NCBI RefSeq assembly: GCF_963259705.1
Contig: NC_081844.1
Span: 21,437,715 to 21,501,714, forward strand
DNA length: 64,000 bases
Direction of reading: 5' to 3'
Origin: Myotis daubentonii
Taxonomy: Eukaryota; Chordata; Mammalia; Chiroptera; Vespertilionidae
Shown here: in pieces, positions 21,226 to 32,104 of the stretch
Numbering within the stretch: position 1 is the stretch's first letter
Layout of the letters: each line of letters opens with the position of its first letter
Notes under the pieces: model-generated
What the model was told of the DNA's origin: nothing
Database searches by the model: none
What the model saw: the letters and a program-made list of their open reading frames with translations, nothing else
Position numbers and translations under genes: made by a program

Positions 21226-21664
21226 TTTAAAAATGTGAACCATTAAGTAATGAGACTATTAAACTGATTGAACTGAAGACACATTTTCTGAGTTTGAGCT
21301 ATCTGTGAAGAGTTAGGCTATATATGCATTATAGAACACAAAAAGAATGATACGTTGTCCTAAAAGGTTTTCGGAGACAGCTTTGGAACTCCCTTTACAG
21401 CTTCCATATTCTCTTCAGGTTGGATTTGATTTCTAGCAATGGCCGAAAACCCTCCAGTTGGGTCCAGTAAATCAAGCTAAATATTTATGGTTTTGTCTAA
21501 AATGGACTGTGACTTTAGAGTCAAAGGAAACATTTTATTATGTAACTTGCAAACTGGGAACTGCAAATTACTTCCAAAGACATTTATTGTTTGCAACAAT
21601 AAATTAAGTGGATAATGCAACAAGGCAACTGTGGGAGAGGGCAGCTTAAAACGGATACATTCTG

Positions 21665-21885
21665 GCCCTAGCCTGTTTGGCTCAGGGTATATATAGCATT
21701 GGCCTGTGGACTCAAGAGTTCTGGGTTTGATTCTGGGCAAGGGCACATGCCTGGATTGCACGCTAGATCCCCAGTAGGGGGCGTGCAGGAGGCAGCCCAT
21801 CAATGATTCTCTCATCACTGATGTTTCTATCTCTCTGCTCTCCTCCCTTCTCTCTGATATCAATAAAAATGTATTTTAAAAAAAT
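21665..21885 (+). mobile_element. VES SINE, sense
   Basis: Flanked by a perfect 12-bp duplication, ggatacattctg, at 21653-21664 and 21886-21897. Confidence 0.93.
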
Positions 21886-22057
21886 GGATACATTCTGCTT
21901 TCCTTTAAAAAATAAAAAGTTGTTTTTCCATATTCACTGTGTTCCTTCCTATTCTTTTTTCCATCTCCAACTATTTTCTGCAAATTGCCCAGCATGCAAA
22001 GTTAGGAGCCAAAAGATATTCACCAGTTTCAATATGCTGTAAAAAAGAATTAGAAGG

Positions 22058-22258
22058 GCCGAAACCAGTTTGGCTCAGTGGATAGAGCATCAGCCTGTGG
22101 ACTGAAAGGTCCCAGGTTTGATTCCGGTCAAGGGCATGTACCTGGGTTGCGGGCACATCCCCAGTAGGAGATGTGCAGGAGGCAGCTGATCGATGTTTCT
22201 AGCTCTCTATCTCTCTCCCTTCCTCTCTGTAAAAAATCAATAAAAATATATTAAAAAA
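22058..22258 (+). mobile_element. VES SINE, sense, young
   Basis: Starts gccgaaaccagtttggctca. A 17-bp duplication aaaaaagaattagaagg flanks it at 22041-22057 and 22259-22275. One of the two catcgatgtttct modules of the body is missing. Confidence 0.95.
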
Positions 22259-22463
22259 AAAAAAGAATTAGAAGGAAGCTTACTAATGAACCAGTTACTA
22301 TTACTGCCATTATTTTTTTACTTTTAATAATCTGTTATCTCATACTTTGTTAAAATCAAGGGTAAAATTAAGTCTTTACTTTGTTCAGGACTCATCAGTG
22401 ATTTACGACTGCCCTTGGTGAAGAGTGAGCAAACACCATGATAGGGACAAAACTACTGACTAC

Positions 22464-22665
22464 AGCCCTGGCCGGTTTGGCTCAGTGGATAGAGCGTCGG
22501 CCTGCGGACTGAAGGGTCCCAGGTTCGATTCCCGCCAAGGGCATGTACCTTGGTTGCAGGCACATCCCCAGTGGGGGGTGTGCAGGAGGCGGCTGATCAA
22601 TGTTTCTAACTCTCTATTCCTCTCCCTTCCTCTCTGTAAAATCAATAAAATATATTTAAAAAAAC
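22464..22665 (+). mobile_element. VES SINE, sense
   Basis: Flanked by aactactgactac (22451) and aactattgactac (22666). The body is slightly shortened. Confidence 0.92.
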
Positions 22666-22773
22666 AACTATTGACTACTATTCTCATATATCAATATATT
22701 TTGAAAAAAGGGGGAATCAAAAAAATTTTAATTACCTATATTTTTTTAGAATAATTTGAGTCTGCTATTTTTA

Positions 22774-22993
22774 TTATTATTATTTTAAAGTATGTTTTTA
22801 TTGATTTCAGAGAGGAAGGGAGAAAGAGAGAAACATCAATGATGAGAGAGAATCATTGACTGGTTGCCTCCTGCATGCCCCCTACTGGGGATCGAGCCTC
22901 CAACCCAGGCACGTGCTCTTGATGGGAATCGAACCTGGGACCCGACCGTTCACAGGCCGGTGCTCTACCCATTGAGCCAAACCAGCTAGGGCG
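22774..22993 (-). mobile_element. VES SINE, antisense
   Basis: Flanked by gtctgctattttta at about 22760 and 22995. Confidence 0.92.
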
Positions 22994-23144
22994 GGTCTGC
23001 TATTTTTAAAAGTTTGGGACTAAAAAATGCCAAAAGTAAAGGTGAGAGCGAAGGGGGAAAGGAGGTTATGTTTCCCCTTTGAAAATTTTCATAGAATCAT
23101 TTTAAGCTGCAAGCGACCTAAGTAAACCTAATGTCATTTTCTTT

Positions 23145-23321
23145 TTAAATATATTTTTATTGATTTCGGAGAAGAAGGGAGGAGGAGAGAAACGTCAATG
23201 CCGAGAATCACTGATCGGCTGCCTCCGGCACGCCCCTTCTGGGGATGGAGCCTGAAACACTGGCGTGTGCCCTGACCAGGGACCCATCGGTGACGCTCAA
23301 CCACTGAGAACACCGCTGGGC
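23145..23321 (-). mobile_element. VES-type SINE, antisense, at the edge of the CpG island
   Basis: 'attgatttcggagaagaag' start; reversed head diverged ('cactgagaacaccgctgggc'). It marks the upstream limit of the GC-rich region. Confidence 0.75.
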
Positions 23322-23903
23322 AAACCTCTGGCCACTTCCTGGAGCGGAGTCTTCAGGACAAGGCGGAGGCCAGCGGGGACCACTGGAGGGAGTGCCCCAG
23401 GCCCGCGGTTCAGCATCGCTGCAGCCTGTTGACGGCCTCAGCTCTCCCTCACCCCAGTGCAGGCGCCCCTGTCGCAGCAGCTCGCTCGCCCTAGGGCGCA
23501 GCACCCCCACACTTCTCCTACACCCTTCAGATTCCGCGTCGGGGGGGGAGGCTTGTCAACATTGGTCGCTCCTCGGCCTCTGCCATCAGCCTTTCAGATT
23601 TCCCATCACCGGCCTTCCTCTTTGAGGGTCGATCATCAGAACCCTCCTCCATTTCGGACGCCTACCTCTGCCTTCAGATCTTCCCCCAGAACGCGGCCTC
23701 CGGCCTCCCCACGGTCCCTTCCCTCGGTCTGCACGGGGTGTGAGGAACTTCTCCCCTCGGTCTGCAAGGTCTCCTCCGCCTCCTCCCTCGGTCTTCGGGG
23801 CCCCTCCCTCAGCCTGTGGAGCCCCGGCCTCCACGTGAAGAGTCCCCTCGCGCGGCCTGCGGGGTTCCCCTGCCCCGCACGCCCGCCCGCCTCGCGCACT
23901 TAC

Positions 23904-24005
23904 CTCGCGGCCGCGGGCTCTCCCGAGCTCGCACGCTCCGGCGCGATCTCAGGGGCGCGCACGCCGGGCGGCGGCGACGCCGGGCCGCGCGCACAGCGTG
24001 CACGG
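23904..24005 (-). ncRNA. Possible divergent transcript first exon, minus strand
   Basis: On the minus strand, GAG|GTAAGTG at 23906-23897 is a near-perfect splice donor just upstream of the CRE. It would end a short first exon that starts near the promoter core. No open frame is involved, so a promoter-divergent lncRNA is the natural reading. The start and downstream exons are not identified. Confidence 0.35.
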
Positions 24006-24013
24006 TGACGTCA
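24006..24013 (+). promoter_or_regulatory. Full CRE palindrome TGACGTCA
   Basis: A perfect CREB/ATF site in the middle of the CpG island, between the inferred divergent exon and the first + strand exon. Confidence 0.8.
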
Positions 24014-24019
24014 GTGCGC

Positions 24020-24050
<31 letters not shown>

Positions 24051-24256
24051 AGTGGCGGCTCCAGGGCTGTTTGTTCTGCTCTCCCGCAGCCGAGGTGCCG
24101 AAGCAGTGGCTGCGACGGTGGCGGCTGCCGGCGGTGCTCGCCGGCGAGCGGGGCCTGTGAGCGCGGTGGAGCGACGGGCGGGCCCCGGCGCCGCATAGCA
24201 GCTCCAGGAGGAGGCTGCGGCGGCCGGTGGGGGCGGCGTGCGGCCTAGCGTTTCAG
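24014..24256 (+). other. BRD4: Candidate alternative 5' non-coding exon
   Basis: This stretch downstream of the CRE ends at a strong donor, tttcag|gtgagg. Its start is not defined. It could be an alternative first exon of the gene whose main exon ends at 24712. Confidence 0.4.
24021..24050 (+). repeat. GGC trinucleotide run
   Basis: Ten uninterrupted GGC units in the CpG island, probably in transcribed 5' UTR. Such runs are length-variable. Confidence 0.9.
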
Positions 24257-24545
24257 GTGAGGACCAGTGCCCTTCGGGGCGACGGAAGACTCAGGGCGGC
24301 CAGCGAGGGCTCTCAGCGCCGCCCGCGTCACCTGCATTGCGTAATGGGGCCGGTGCGCCAGTTCCGACGCCATCGGCGCGAGGGTAGGGAGGCCGGGGCG
24401 ACGCGGGCTCGGGCCTGCGGGCCTCCCGCGTCCCCGCGCCGCCCGCTCGCGCCGGGGTCGCCTGCGCCGTTGGCGTCGGGGCGTCGGCCGCTTGCTCGCC
24501 CGCCCCGTCCTGGGCGCCGACGCCCCCGGGGTCGGGCCGGTCAGC

Positions 24546-24613
24546 GGGGCGGGGGCGCCTGTGGGGGGCGCGTGCGCCGCGGCGGGGCGGGCGGCCGGGG
24601 GAGGGGGGGCGGG
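24546..24613 (+). promoter_or_regulatory. Cluster of GC boxes (Sp/KLF sites)
   Basis: Three GGGGCGGG-type motifs (about 24546, 24584 and 24605) lie just upstream of the inferred exon 1. Confidence 0.65.
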
Positions 24614-24627
24614 CCGAGGCGCTCAGC

Positions 24628-24649
24628 ACTTCCTGTCGCCGCCATTTTG
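24628..24649 (+). promoter_or_regulatory. ETS-like and YY1-like start-site motifs
   Basis: ACTTCCTG (an ETS site in reverse) is followed immediately by GCCGCCATTTTG, a YY1 core motif. In TATA-less promoters YY1 sites commonly sit at or just after the start site, so transcription probably begins close to here. Confidence 0.65.
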
Positions 24650-24712
24650 TCAAGTGAGGAGGAGGAGGAGGAGGAAGCGGCCGCTGCGGGGCCAGCGGCG
24701 CGCCCGGCCCGG
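24630..24712 (+). other. BRD4: Inferred BRD4 first (non-coding) exon
   Basis: Begins near the ETS/YY1 motifs, includes a GAG/GGA purine run, and ends at a consensus donor, ccgg|gtaagt, at 24712. BRD4 encodes a BET bromodomain protein that binds acetylated histones and recruits P-TEFb; its first exon is non-coding and intron 1 is long in human, which fits the absence of coding exons in the next 39 kb. Identity is inferred from synteny; the start is approximate. Confidence 0.6.
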
Positions 24713-25170
24713 GTAAGTCCGGGCCCGGCGAGGTGGCCGCGGCGCCGCCGCCGTCCCCGGAGCGGCCTTGGCCTCAGCCCGACCGCTCACGTGGGTCGGG
24801 CCCGGCGCGCTCTTGGCCCACCTCGGCGCCTTGGTCCTTCCGCCTGGGCTGGGGCAACGCGCCCCCGCCCCCATTTCCTCACCTTCCCGAGTGTCCTCGG
24901 AGCTCTGCGGAGAACGCGGCCGTTCCCTCCCGGGAGGAGGCTGCCGCTGCACTCCGCCTGGGGGCGAGCCGGCTCTCTCCCCCCGACTACTCCCAGCCTG
25001 GCAGCCCCTTGCTGGGCGCTTTGTTTTGCTGGGTCGGTGCTCGCTTGGCGTCCTTGCCACTGCCCCGTCTATCTGCGGTGTTATGCGGGGTGATGGGTTG
25101 GAGTTGGGATGGGATGGAGTTGGGATTCAGCGAAATAAAAATGACCGCCCCCCCCCCCCGGAAATAGCAC

Positions 25171-26099
25171 AGCTTTACCCAGCTGAGACGCCCCCAAAGC
25201 CTGGCCTTGGACGGAGATGGGAAACCCCACTTTGGTGTAGTGGATAGTGTTCGGGCCGGTGGATGAGTCATGTGCTTTTGCTGAGTGGCTGGCTGACTTC
25301 CCTTTTACGCAAGACCACGCACTGTTTTTTGAAGTGTTTTTATGTAGTTGTTTACTCATTTGATGTTTCATGCAACCTGCTGGGGTTTATATTCTTGGTC
25401 CTTGGGTTCATTTTTACCTGTGTGTTGGATGCAAGAGGGGACCTCTTGCAGTCCGTGCCTAATGAGACTTGAAGTGTCTTTGCTTACCTTTGAGAGGGCT
25501 GTAGGTGTCCGAGTTGACAAAAACCAAGTCTCAGTGTACTTCTAAGCCAGTGGCTCTTTGGTGCTATAATACAGTTGGAGATTTTCATGAATGAGGCTGT
25601 CAAGTTCCTTAAATTGTGAGCCCTTGGAATATGTAGTCCTTAGAATTTGTAAAACAAGCGATACTTAACAGGATTTATGAATGTGCTTTCAATTTCAAGG
25701 TTTTAGATGGCACAGTTTTACGACCTTGCCAGTAATTTAATAAAACATTCGTTTCGTTTTAATTTGGATGGAGATTATCTTCCAGCAAGGCATTGTAGAT
25801 AACCAACTCCTCCCCAAAAGCTTCAACCTGGGGCAGGTAAAACTCTCAGATGGTTTCAGCTTACCAAGTCGAGAAGGAAAAGTCTGGTCAGAAACAAAAT
25901 GCATCCCCTTATTACCCACCATATCCCCTATCTTGGTAGGAAACAGTATCTAAGGACTATGTCTCCAAAAGTTATCTTTTTGAGCCAGTTGTGATCTTTG
26001 TACTAATTTGCACTTCTGCTTTTGGTGTTGGTGGATATTTTCGTGTTACACAAATCGGATTATTGAATGAATGCCTTCTCTTTTTTTCTATTTTTCGTA
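25171..26099. other. Inferred BRD4 intron 1, unique stretch
   Basis: Single-copy looking sequence with no exon-like ORF bounded by splice sites. A run of about 12 C lies just before it at 25147. Confidence 0.45.
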
Positions 26100-26258
26100 T
26101 TTTTTAAAAAATTAAATTAACTTTAGAGAGAAGGAGAAAGAAACATCCATCAGTTGCCTCCCTAATGCACCCGACTAGGAAGACTAGGAATCGAACCGGA
26201 AACCTGGGTATGTGCCCTTCGCTGGGAATCGAACCTGCCACCTTTGGGTGGACAGTAT
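26100..26258 (-). mobile_element. SINE, antisense, diverged
   Basis: 'agagagaaggagaaagaaac', 'cctccctaatgcacccgact' and two 'ggaatcgaacc' blocks. Confidence 0.65.
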
Positions 26259-26320
26259 GTGGGGATTCCTTGCTGATGATGACAGTTAACTCATAAAGCA
26301 TGAGTTTATGCTCTGGCTTC
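26259..26320 (+). repeat. Short duplicated segment, copy 1
   Basis: This segment (tgtggggattccttgctgat onward) recurs with few changes at 27723-27782. It matches no repeat that I know. Confidence 0.75.
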
Positions 26321-26429
26321 AACCAACAGCCACACTGGCCTCGCTTTTTCTTTTTTCTTTTTTTTTGTATATTCAACGTTTTAGATAATCTTTATTTCTC
26401 ATTGGTGCTTTTTAATGGTTTCTTTTTTT

Positions 26430-26690
26430 TTTTTAATTGCTTAAAGTATTACAAAGGGTATTACATATGTATCCATTTTATCCCCCCGCCCTAGACAGTC
26501 CCCTAGCCTCCCCTATCACCCAGTGTCTTATGTCCATTGGTTATGCTTATATGCATGCATACAAGTCCTTTAGTTGATCTCTTACCCCCCTACCTCCTGC
26601 CCCCCAACCCTCCCCGGCCTTCCCGCTGCAGTTTGACAATCTGTTTGAGGCAGCTCTGCCTCTGTATCTATTATTTAATGGTTTCTTTGT
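26430..26690 (-). mobile_element. L1 3' end, antisense (bat L1 family)
   Basis: T-run, 'gcttaaagtattacaaaggg' and the C-rich 3' UTR 'ttggttatgcttatatgcat'. The same sequence is at 32197-32390. Confidence 0.75.
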
Positions 26691-26699
26691 TATCTATAT

Positions 26700-26902
26700 A
26701 TTTTTTGTTAATTCCCACCTGAGGATATTTTTCCATTGAATTTTAGAGAGAGTGGAAGGGAGGGGGAGAGACAGAGAGAGAAACTTTGATGTGAGAGAGA
26801 TACATCGGTTGTTTGCCTACTGTATGCTCCCTTGACCTCAATCAAACCCAGGAAACTTGTCCATTGGCCAGTGCTCCATCCACTGAGCCAAACCAGCTAG
26901 GG
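26700..26902 (-). mobile_element. VES SINE, antisense
   Basis: 'ttcccacctgaggatatttt' start; reversed head 'ctgagccaaaccagctaggg'. Confidence 0.88.
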
Positions 26903-27051
26903 ATCTTGGTTATTTTTTATACTTATTATTTCTTTGTTTAAATTATCACTGAGTTCAAGCATTCTTCTCTAAAGTTCCTGGAGTATCCATATAACCATTG
27001 TTTTGAATGCTTTACCTGGTAGATTACTTGCCTCCATTTCATTTAGTTCTT

Positions 27052-27468
27052 TGCTGGGGTCCAACCCCAGCAGGTCTAGGGGTCCCCAAAGGTATGGACC
27101 GAGTCTGCGAAGAAGGAATGACACGGAGACAGCGTTCAGTTGATCAGCAGCCTTGCCAGGATCTCTAGCCACAATCTCCAGCCAAGTTCTGGTTAGGATC
27201 TCCAGCCAGGTTCTGTGTCCATGTTCTCTTGCTAGGTTCTCCAGCCAGGTTCCATCGCCAGGTTCTGTAGCCGGGTTCTTCAGCCAGGTTCTCCAGGTTC
27301 TCCAGCCAGGTTCTGTAGCCATGTTCCCTCGCTAGGTTTTCCAGCCAGGTTCAGTCACCAGGTTCTAGTCAGGTTCTCTTGCCATGTTCTAGCCATGTTC
27401 TGTAGCCAGGTTCTGTCCAGGATCTTTTGCCATATTCTGTTTCTAGGTTCTGTGTCTAGGTTTTGTCG
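27052..27468 (-). mobile_element. Partial LTR (class II family), antisense
   Basis: Reverse of the 3' part of the LTR at 12603-13583: it begins TGCTGGGGTCCAACC and includes the minisatellite in reverse ('agccaggttctgtagccagg'). The TATA and U3 part is missing and no target duplication is seen, so this is a truncated copy. Confidence 0.85.
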
Positions 27469-27722
27469 CTTTTTCTTAATTTAAAGTAAAAACCGTTTGG
27501 TGCCTAAGTAACTTGAAGAACTGGGCTGTTAAATCTTCGAACAGTCCACTGTCACTGTCTGTCACAATTATGTGCATGTAAAATGTTTCAGTTTTTGATA
27601 CTAAATAACTTTGTGAAGTAGATTTTCTGTGTGTTGCCTTTATGTGGTAAAAGTATAAAAAGAAAGGCTTGTTATTGAAAATTGCTAACGTTAGTGGACA
27701 TTCTCATTTGCACAGTGAGGAT

Positions 27723-27782
27723 TGTGGGGATTCCTTGCTGATGACATTTAACTCATAAGGCATGCGTTTATGCTCTGGCTGG
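27723..27782 (+). repeat. Short duplicated segment, copy 2
   Basis: Near-identical to 26259-26320 with one 3-base indel and a few substitutions. The following SINE starts within its last bases. Confidence 0.75.
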
Positions 27783-27946
27783 TGTTCTCTGTGGTTAGAG
27801 TGTTGTCCCATGTCAATTCCTGGTCAGGACACGAGTGTGAGACAACCAGTGGATTTTGTCTTTTACATCAATGTTTCTCTCTGTCTCCCTCTCCCATTCT
27901 TTGGCTCTAGAATCAATAAAAAGGCATATCCTTGGGTGTGGATTTA
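27776..27946 (+). mobile_element. VES-type SINE, older, sense
   Basis: 'ctggctggtgttctctgtgg', pyrimidine body, 'aatcaataaaaaggcatatc' tail. Confidence 0.7.
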
Positions 27947-28685
27947 AAAAAAGGCATGAGTCTAAAAATAAAATTTGTCCTAAATTATTTTCTTTTTACT
28001 GGACTGTTAAGTTCCATGAAGACAGGGTTTTGTTTGCTTCGCTTTGTCTCTTTTTATTCTGTATTGTAGCCTTAATTCCTATAAGAGCACCTAAAATATT
28101 CTTTGAGTGAATAAACTGAAGAGATAATTGAGCAAGAATTTGGGATGTCCACAATACCAACTGCAAATAATTCCTTTTATGTTAATAAAATATTGTTAAC
28201 AGGGGACATAATTGGTCAGTAGGACTTACAAGGAATGTGAATTTTAACTAAGATAACATTAAGATCTCTAAAAATTGCAGTAAACTTATTAGTAGTCCAG
28301 GCAATGTGGCATGCAGTATTTCTGTGCACTGTCTACTGTATATTTCCTACTTAGCAGTTTGAAATGTGGTGAGTGTTTTTAGGCTGTGGTTCAACTCTGA
28401 CCTGAGAAAAGTGTCTTAAGAGAGTGTTAAATCGTGCCTAATAATAAACAGGTATGGGTAGCATTTCTTAATGTGAATCTCATATTGTCAATAAAAACTT
28501 GATTAAAAAAAAGATTGAGTACTTCCTTTGTGAAATTCTCATTTCATGTGTATGTGATTGGCTAATCCATATCAACAATTAGTTCCTGAGCTCTTACTAT
28601 GCACAAGGGAAGACAAAAAGATATTTGCTCATGACTTGTTTGGTACATATATTCTTTATTAATGTATTCATCCCCAAAGTATTTA
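27947..28685. other. Inferred BRD4 intron 1, unique stretch
   Basis: AT-rich, no exon or RNA gene seen. Confidence 0.4.
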
Positions 28686-28689
28686 TTGA

Positions 28690-29280
28690 ATATAAACTAT
28701 GTATTATGACAGCTTTACTTGGACATAATTTACACATGATACAGTTCACCAATTTAAAATGTACAATTCAGCCCTGGCCAGTGGGGCATCGTTCCTTGTA
28801 CCCTAAGGTCACAAGCAGGAGAGAACCAATCAATGTGTCTCTCTGATTGATGACCCTCCCTCTCTCCCTCCCTCCCTCTCTCTCTCTTCCTCTCTGAAAA
28901 TCAGCAATAATAAAAACATTTAAAGTGTACAATCCAGTGTTTGCCTATTCTGTATATTTCAGGAATTATGTAACTTTTTGTGTCTAGCTGCTTTTATAGT
29001 ACATGGTATAATGTTTTCAGGGTTTGTACTGTAGTATGAATCAGTACTTTGTTCCTTTTATAACTGAATGCTCTTCCATTATATGGATATGCTACATTTT
29101 ATCCCTTCATCAGTTGATAGATATTTGGGTTTTGGCTATTATGAATAATGCTATCAGTGTTCATGTGCAAGTTTTTGTGTGGACATATGTAGTAATTTAT
29201 CTTGGGTAGATGCCTAGGCGTGGAATTGCTGGGTTATAGTAACCAACTTTTTGAGCCTACACAGTAACTTTTTAACGGCA
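28690..29280 (-). mobile_element. Old L1 3' fragment, antisense
   Basis: Reversed L1M-type sequence such as 'gatatgctacattttatccc' and 'taggcgtggaattgctgggt'. Interrupted by a SINE at 28771-28919. Confidence 0.75.
28771..28919 (+). mobile_element. Short VES-type SINE inside L1
   Basis: Head 'gccctggccagtggggcatc', (CTCC)n body; flanked by near-identical aatgtacaattca / agtgtacaatcca. Confidence 0.82.
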
Positions 29281-29660
29281 TTGATTTTCTAGTGCTTTTA
29301 CAGAGGGTTTAAAAGAAAAGCTTAATGGGATATGGTATGGCCACTTAAAAGAATGAGGAAATGAAAGTGCAAGGATGTCAGCATGTTGACATGTAGTACA
29401 GTCTGGGTAGTTTGATTAAATTATACTTTGTTTTTTAAATTATACATTGTTGGAGAACAGTTTGAAATCCTAATAAGGCACAGAAAACAGTTTGAAAGAT
29501 GTACCCCAAATGTGTACTACTGTTGTTATAAAGGGAGATTTTAGAAATATTTAATTTTTTCCTCCAGTCTAAACAGGCCTTAAGTTATTAAATTTGATTT
29601 TAAAAACCTGCATCTATATAACCCAGCATAAATCATGGATGTATTCTTTTCTAAAGAAAT
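29281..29660. other. Inferred BRD4 intron 1, unique stretch
   Basis: Nothing recognised. Confidence 0.4.
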
Positions 29661-29883
29661 TGCTAACCGGTTTGGCTCAGTGGATAGAGCGTTGGCCTGC
29701 GGACTGAAAGGTCCCAGGTTTGATTCCGGTCAAGGGCATGTACCTTGGTTGCAGGCACATCCCAAGTAGAAGTTGTGCAGGAGGCAGCTGATCGATGTTT
29801 CTCTCTCATCAGTGTTTCTAACTCTCTATCCCTCTCCCTTCCTCTCTGTAAAAAATCAATAAAATATATTTAAAAAAAAAAAA
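29661..29883 (+). mobile_element. VES SINE, sense, young
   Basis: 'ctaaccggtttggctcagtg' to a pure A tail of about 12. Confidence 0.93.
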
Positions 29884-30007
29884 GAGAAATATAGTTAGAG
29901 CAAAGCAACCATCTGTCTCATTCAACCCTGAAGGGATAGACTTGGTTGGTCCACATTTGAAAATCAGATTGTAAGGTTTTGTTTTTTCTTCTGTTAATAT
30001 GTTTGCT

Positions 30008-30214
30008 TGTCTTTTATTGATTGCAAAGAGGGGAGAGGAAGAGAGAGATAGAAACATCAATGATGAGAGAGAATCATTGATTGGCTGCCTCCTGCACATG
30101 CCCTACTGGGAATTGAGCCCACAACCCAGGCATGTGCCCTGACAGGGGGAATCAAACTGTGACCTCCTGGTTCATGGGTCAGTGCTCAACCACTGAGCCA
30201 CACTGGCTGGTCTG
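30008..30214 (-). mobile_element. VES-type SINE, antisense
   Basis: 'tttattgattgcaaagaggg' to 'gccacactggctggtc'; flanked by gtaaggttttgt-like copies (about 29970 and 30215). Confidence 0.88.
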
Positions 30215-30433
30215 TAAGGGTTTTTTCTTTAAAAACAAAAGTAGCGTGATCATTTTAAAGAATTTGGAAAACAGAATATTAGGATGGTGCTAAATGTGAA
30301 AAAAATATCTCTTAAATCTATTTTTCTAGTCTTTCTACATGAGTAACAAAATTGGATTGTACTCTTTAACTTTTCAAAAAAAAAATTACATTTTGAACAT
30401 TTCCAAAATGCTATGTTTCAGTTGTTTGCCTAA

Positions 30434-30665
30434 GCCCTGGCTGGAATGGTTTAGTGGTTAGAGTATTGGCCCTCACACCAAAGGGTCTCAGGTTCAGTTC
30501 CTGGACAAGAGGAGTGCAGGTTTGATTTCCAGTGAGTGTGGGAGGCAACCAATCGATGTGTCTCTCTCACATCCATGTTTCTCTCTGACCCTTCCTCCCT
30601 CCCTTCTACTCCCTGTAAAAATTAATTGGGGGGGGGGGGGATCCTTGGATAAGGATTAACAAAAA
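30434..30665 (+). mobile_element. VES-type SINE with a poly-G run in its tail
   Basis: 'gccctggctggaatggttta', body, then a run of 12-13 G at about 30628 and 'gataaggattaacaaaaaga'. Confidence 0.82.
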
Positions 30666-32104
30666 GAAAACAAAGATAAATGGTTGTCTAATCTAACATG
30701 AAATACTGTAGTTTAATTATGCTATTTTTAAGTTTTCTCTTTTTTCATGTCTAGGGGGAATTGCTAGACCAAAAGGGTGTGCATTTTTGAAAACGATACA
30801 AATTAGTTTTCTAGAAAAGTTCCATGAATTTCCTTTTTTTTCTTTCACAGCTTAGCACAGTGTCTTGTTTATAAGGGTGAGGTTTTTAACATTATCCCCC
30901 CACAAATAGCAATTGTGTGAAAACAAAATGTTGTCTTGAGTTCGTTCTGAGAAGCAGAAGTGTCTCAGATCTTGCTCTGTGACCTTTCTACTCTCTTCTG
31001 CCCAGAGCTGGACTTTGTTTCCTGAATTCCTGACCCTAAACTAGCAGTCCAGTGTTATCTGAATGCTCTGGAGAGAGTGACTGGGAGGGCTTGAATGGCC
31101 TCTTGGTGTCCCATCCTATCTCATTTTCTTCTGACCTGCTCTAACCAGTGTGGCACAGTTAGACCCCATTTTGAATCCTGGCCCTGCTGTCCGCTCTGTG
31201 ACCTTTACACTGTCCCTTAACCTTCCCCAAACTCCATTTACGAATCTTTTAGCTGAGGGTAAAATGAGTCAGTGCCCTGTCAAGATTAGCTCCTTGCTTG
31301 CTGTCATTGACCATAGCCAAAATTGAAATGAGATTAGGTACCGGGTAAGAGAGCCAAACTGATGAGGGCTAGGAAAGTGCACTAGGTGACACCAGGATCG
31401 GCCAGGTGCCTTTCTCAATGGAGGAGGGGGTTAAGGTTGTTTTTAAGTGAGAATTTGTTTTTATCTGATAGATTAAAAGTGGTGATAATGGGATTGGTGA
31501 AAAAGTGGCAACTCTGGGGGCTTCCACCCAGGGGATCCTGGCTGAAGAGTTTGGAGAAATGATCCAGCAAGGGAAGGTGGTTCAGTGTATCCTCAGGCCT
31601 AAACTGTAAACTTGTCTTTTTCATTAAAGCCTGGTTATCTGGACAAAGGCAATGGCCAGGTTGCCAGAAATTGCTGATAAACTGAGGTTTTTTCCAGCAT
31701 CTCTTCATACCTTCCCTGCCTTCTTTGGCCCTGATTTGAATTGTGTTGACATCTGGCTTTGGTGAAAAGATTCTGGTTTCCTGGAAGATTTGTCACAAGT
31801 CAGGACCTCCCTAGAAGGGGGACAAGATAGCTGGATATGCCAGGGAAATAGAGTTCCTGGCTGGAAGGCTGAGATCCAGCTAATGGACTTTGGGCCTATT
31901 GACCAGAAGAACCAGTTCATGCCATTCACCATTTCTAGGTGCTGTTAGGATCCAGTTCCATGTGGAATGCCTTTTGTGTTAAACCCAATTGGAGAACATA
32001 TTTCTTTAAGAGATGTGTCAACTCTGAGTATTTAACTGCCAATTAAGAGTACTCAAATGCATATGCCATTTCTTTTGTTGTTGTTGTTCATGCTAGGTAT
32101 AGGC
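30666..32104. other. Inferred BRD4 intron 1, long unique stretch
   Basis: About 1.4 kb with essentially no recognised repeat, in a repeat-crowded window. Short ORFs on the minus strand lack splice support. It is a candidate for conserved intronic regulatory DNA, but I see no decisive motif. Confidence 0.4.

Larger units (their letters stand above)
23330..25170 (+). promoter_or_regulatory. BRD4: CpG island promoter, inferred BRD4 5' end
   Basis: This is by far the most GC- and CpG-dense part of the window, with no TATA box. It contains a full CRE, several GC boxes, an E-box CACGTG at 23832, an ETS-like site and a YY1-like site, which is the usual make-up of a housekeeping promoter. It lies on the same strand as AKAP8 and about 17 kb downstream of it. 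In human, BRD4 follows AKAP8 in the same orientation with its 5' end next to the AKAP8 3' end. No BRD4 coding sequence is in the window, so the assignment rests on synteny and promoter features. The ORFs inside it are GC-driven and not credible proteins. Confidence 0.75.

Noticed and set aside
23457..25247. Long ORFs (183, 288, 159 aa) in the CpG island
   Set aside because: GC-rich DNA has few stop codons. The products are Arg/Pro/Ala low-complexity with no conserved motif, and they overlap the promoter on both strands.
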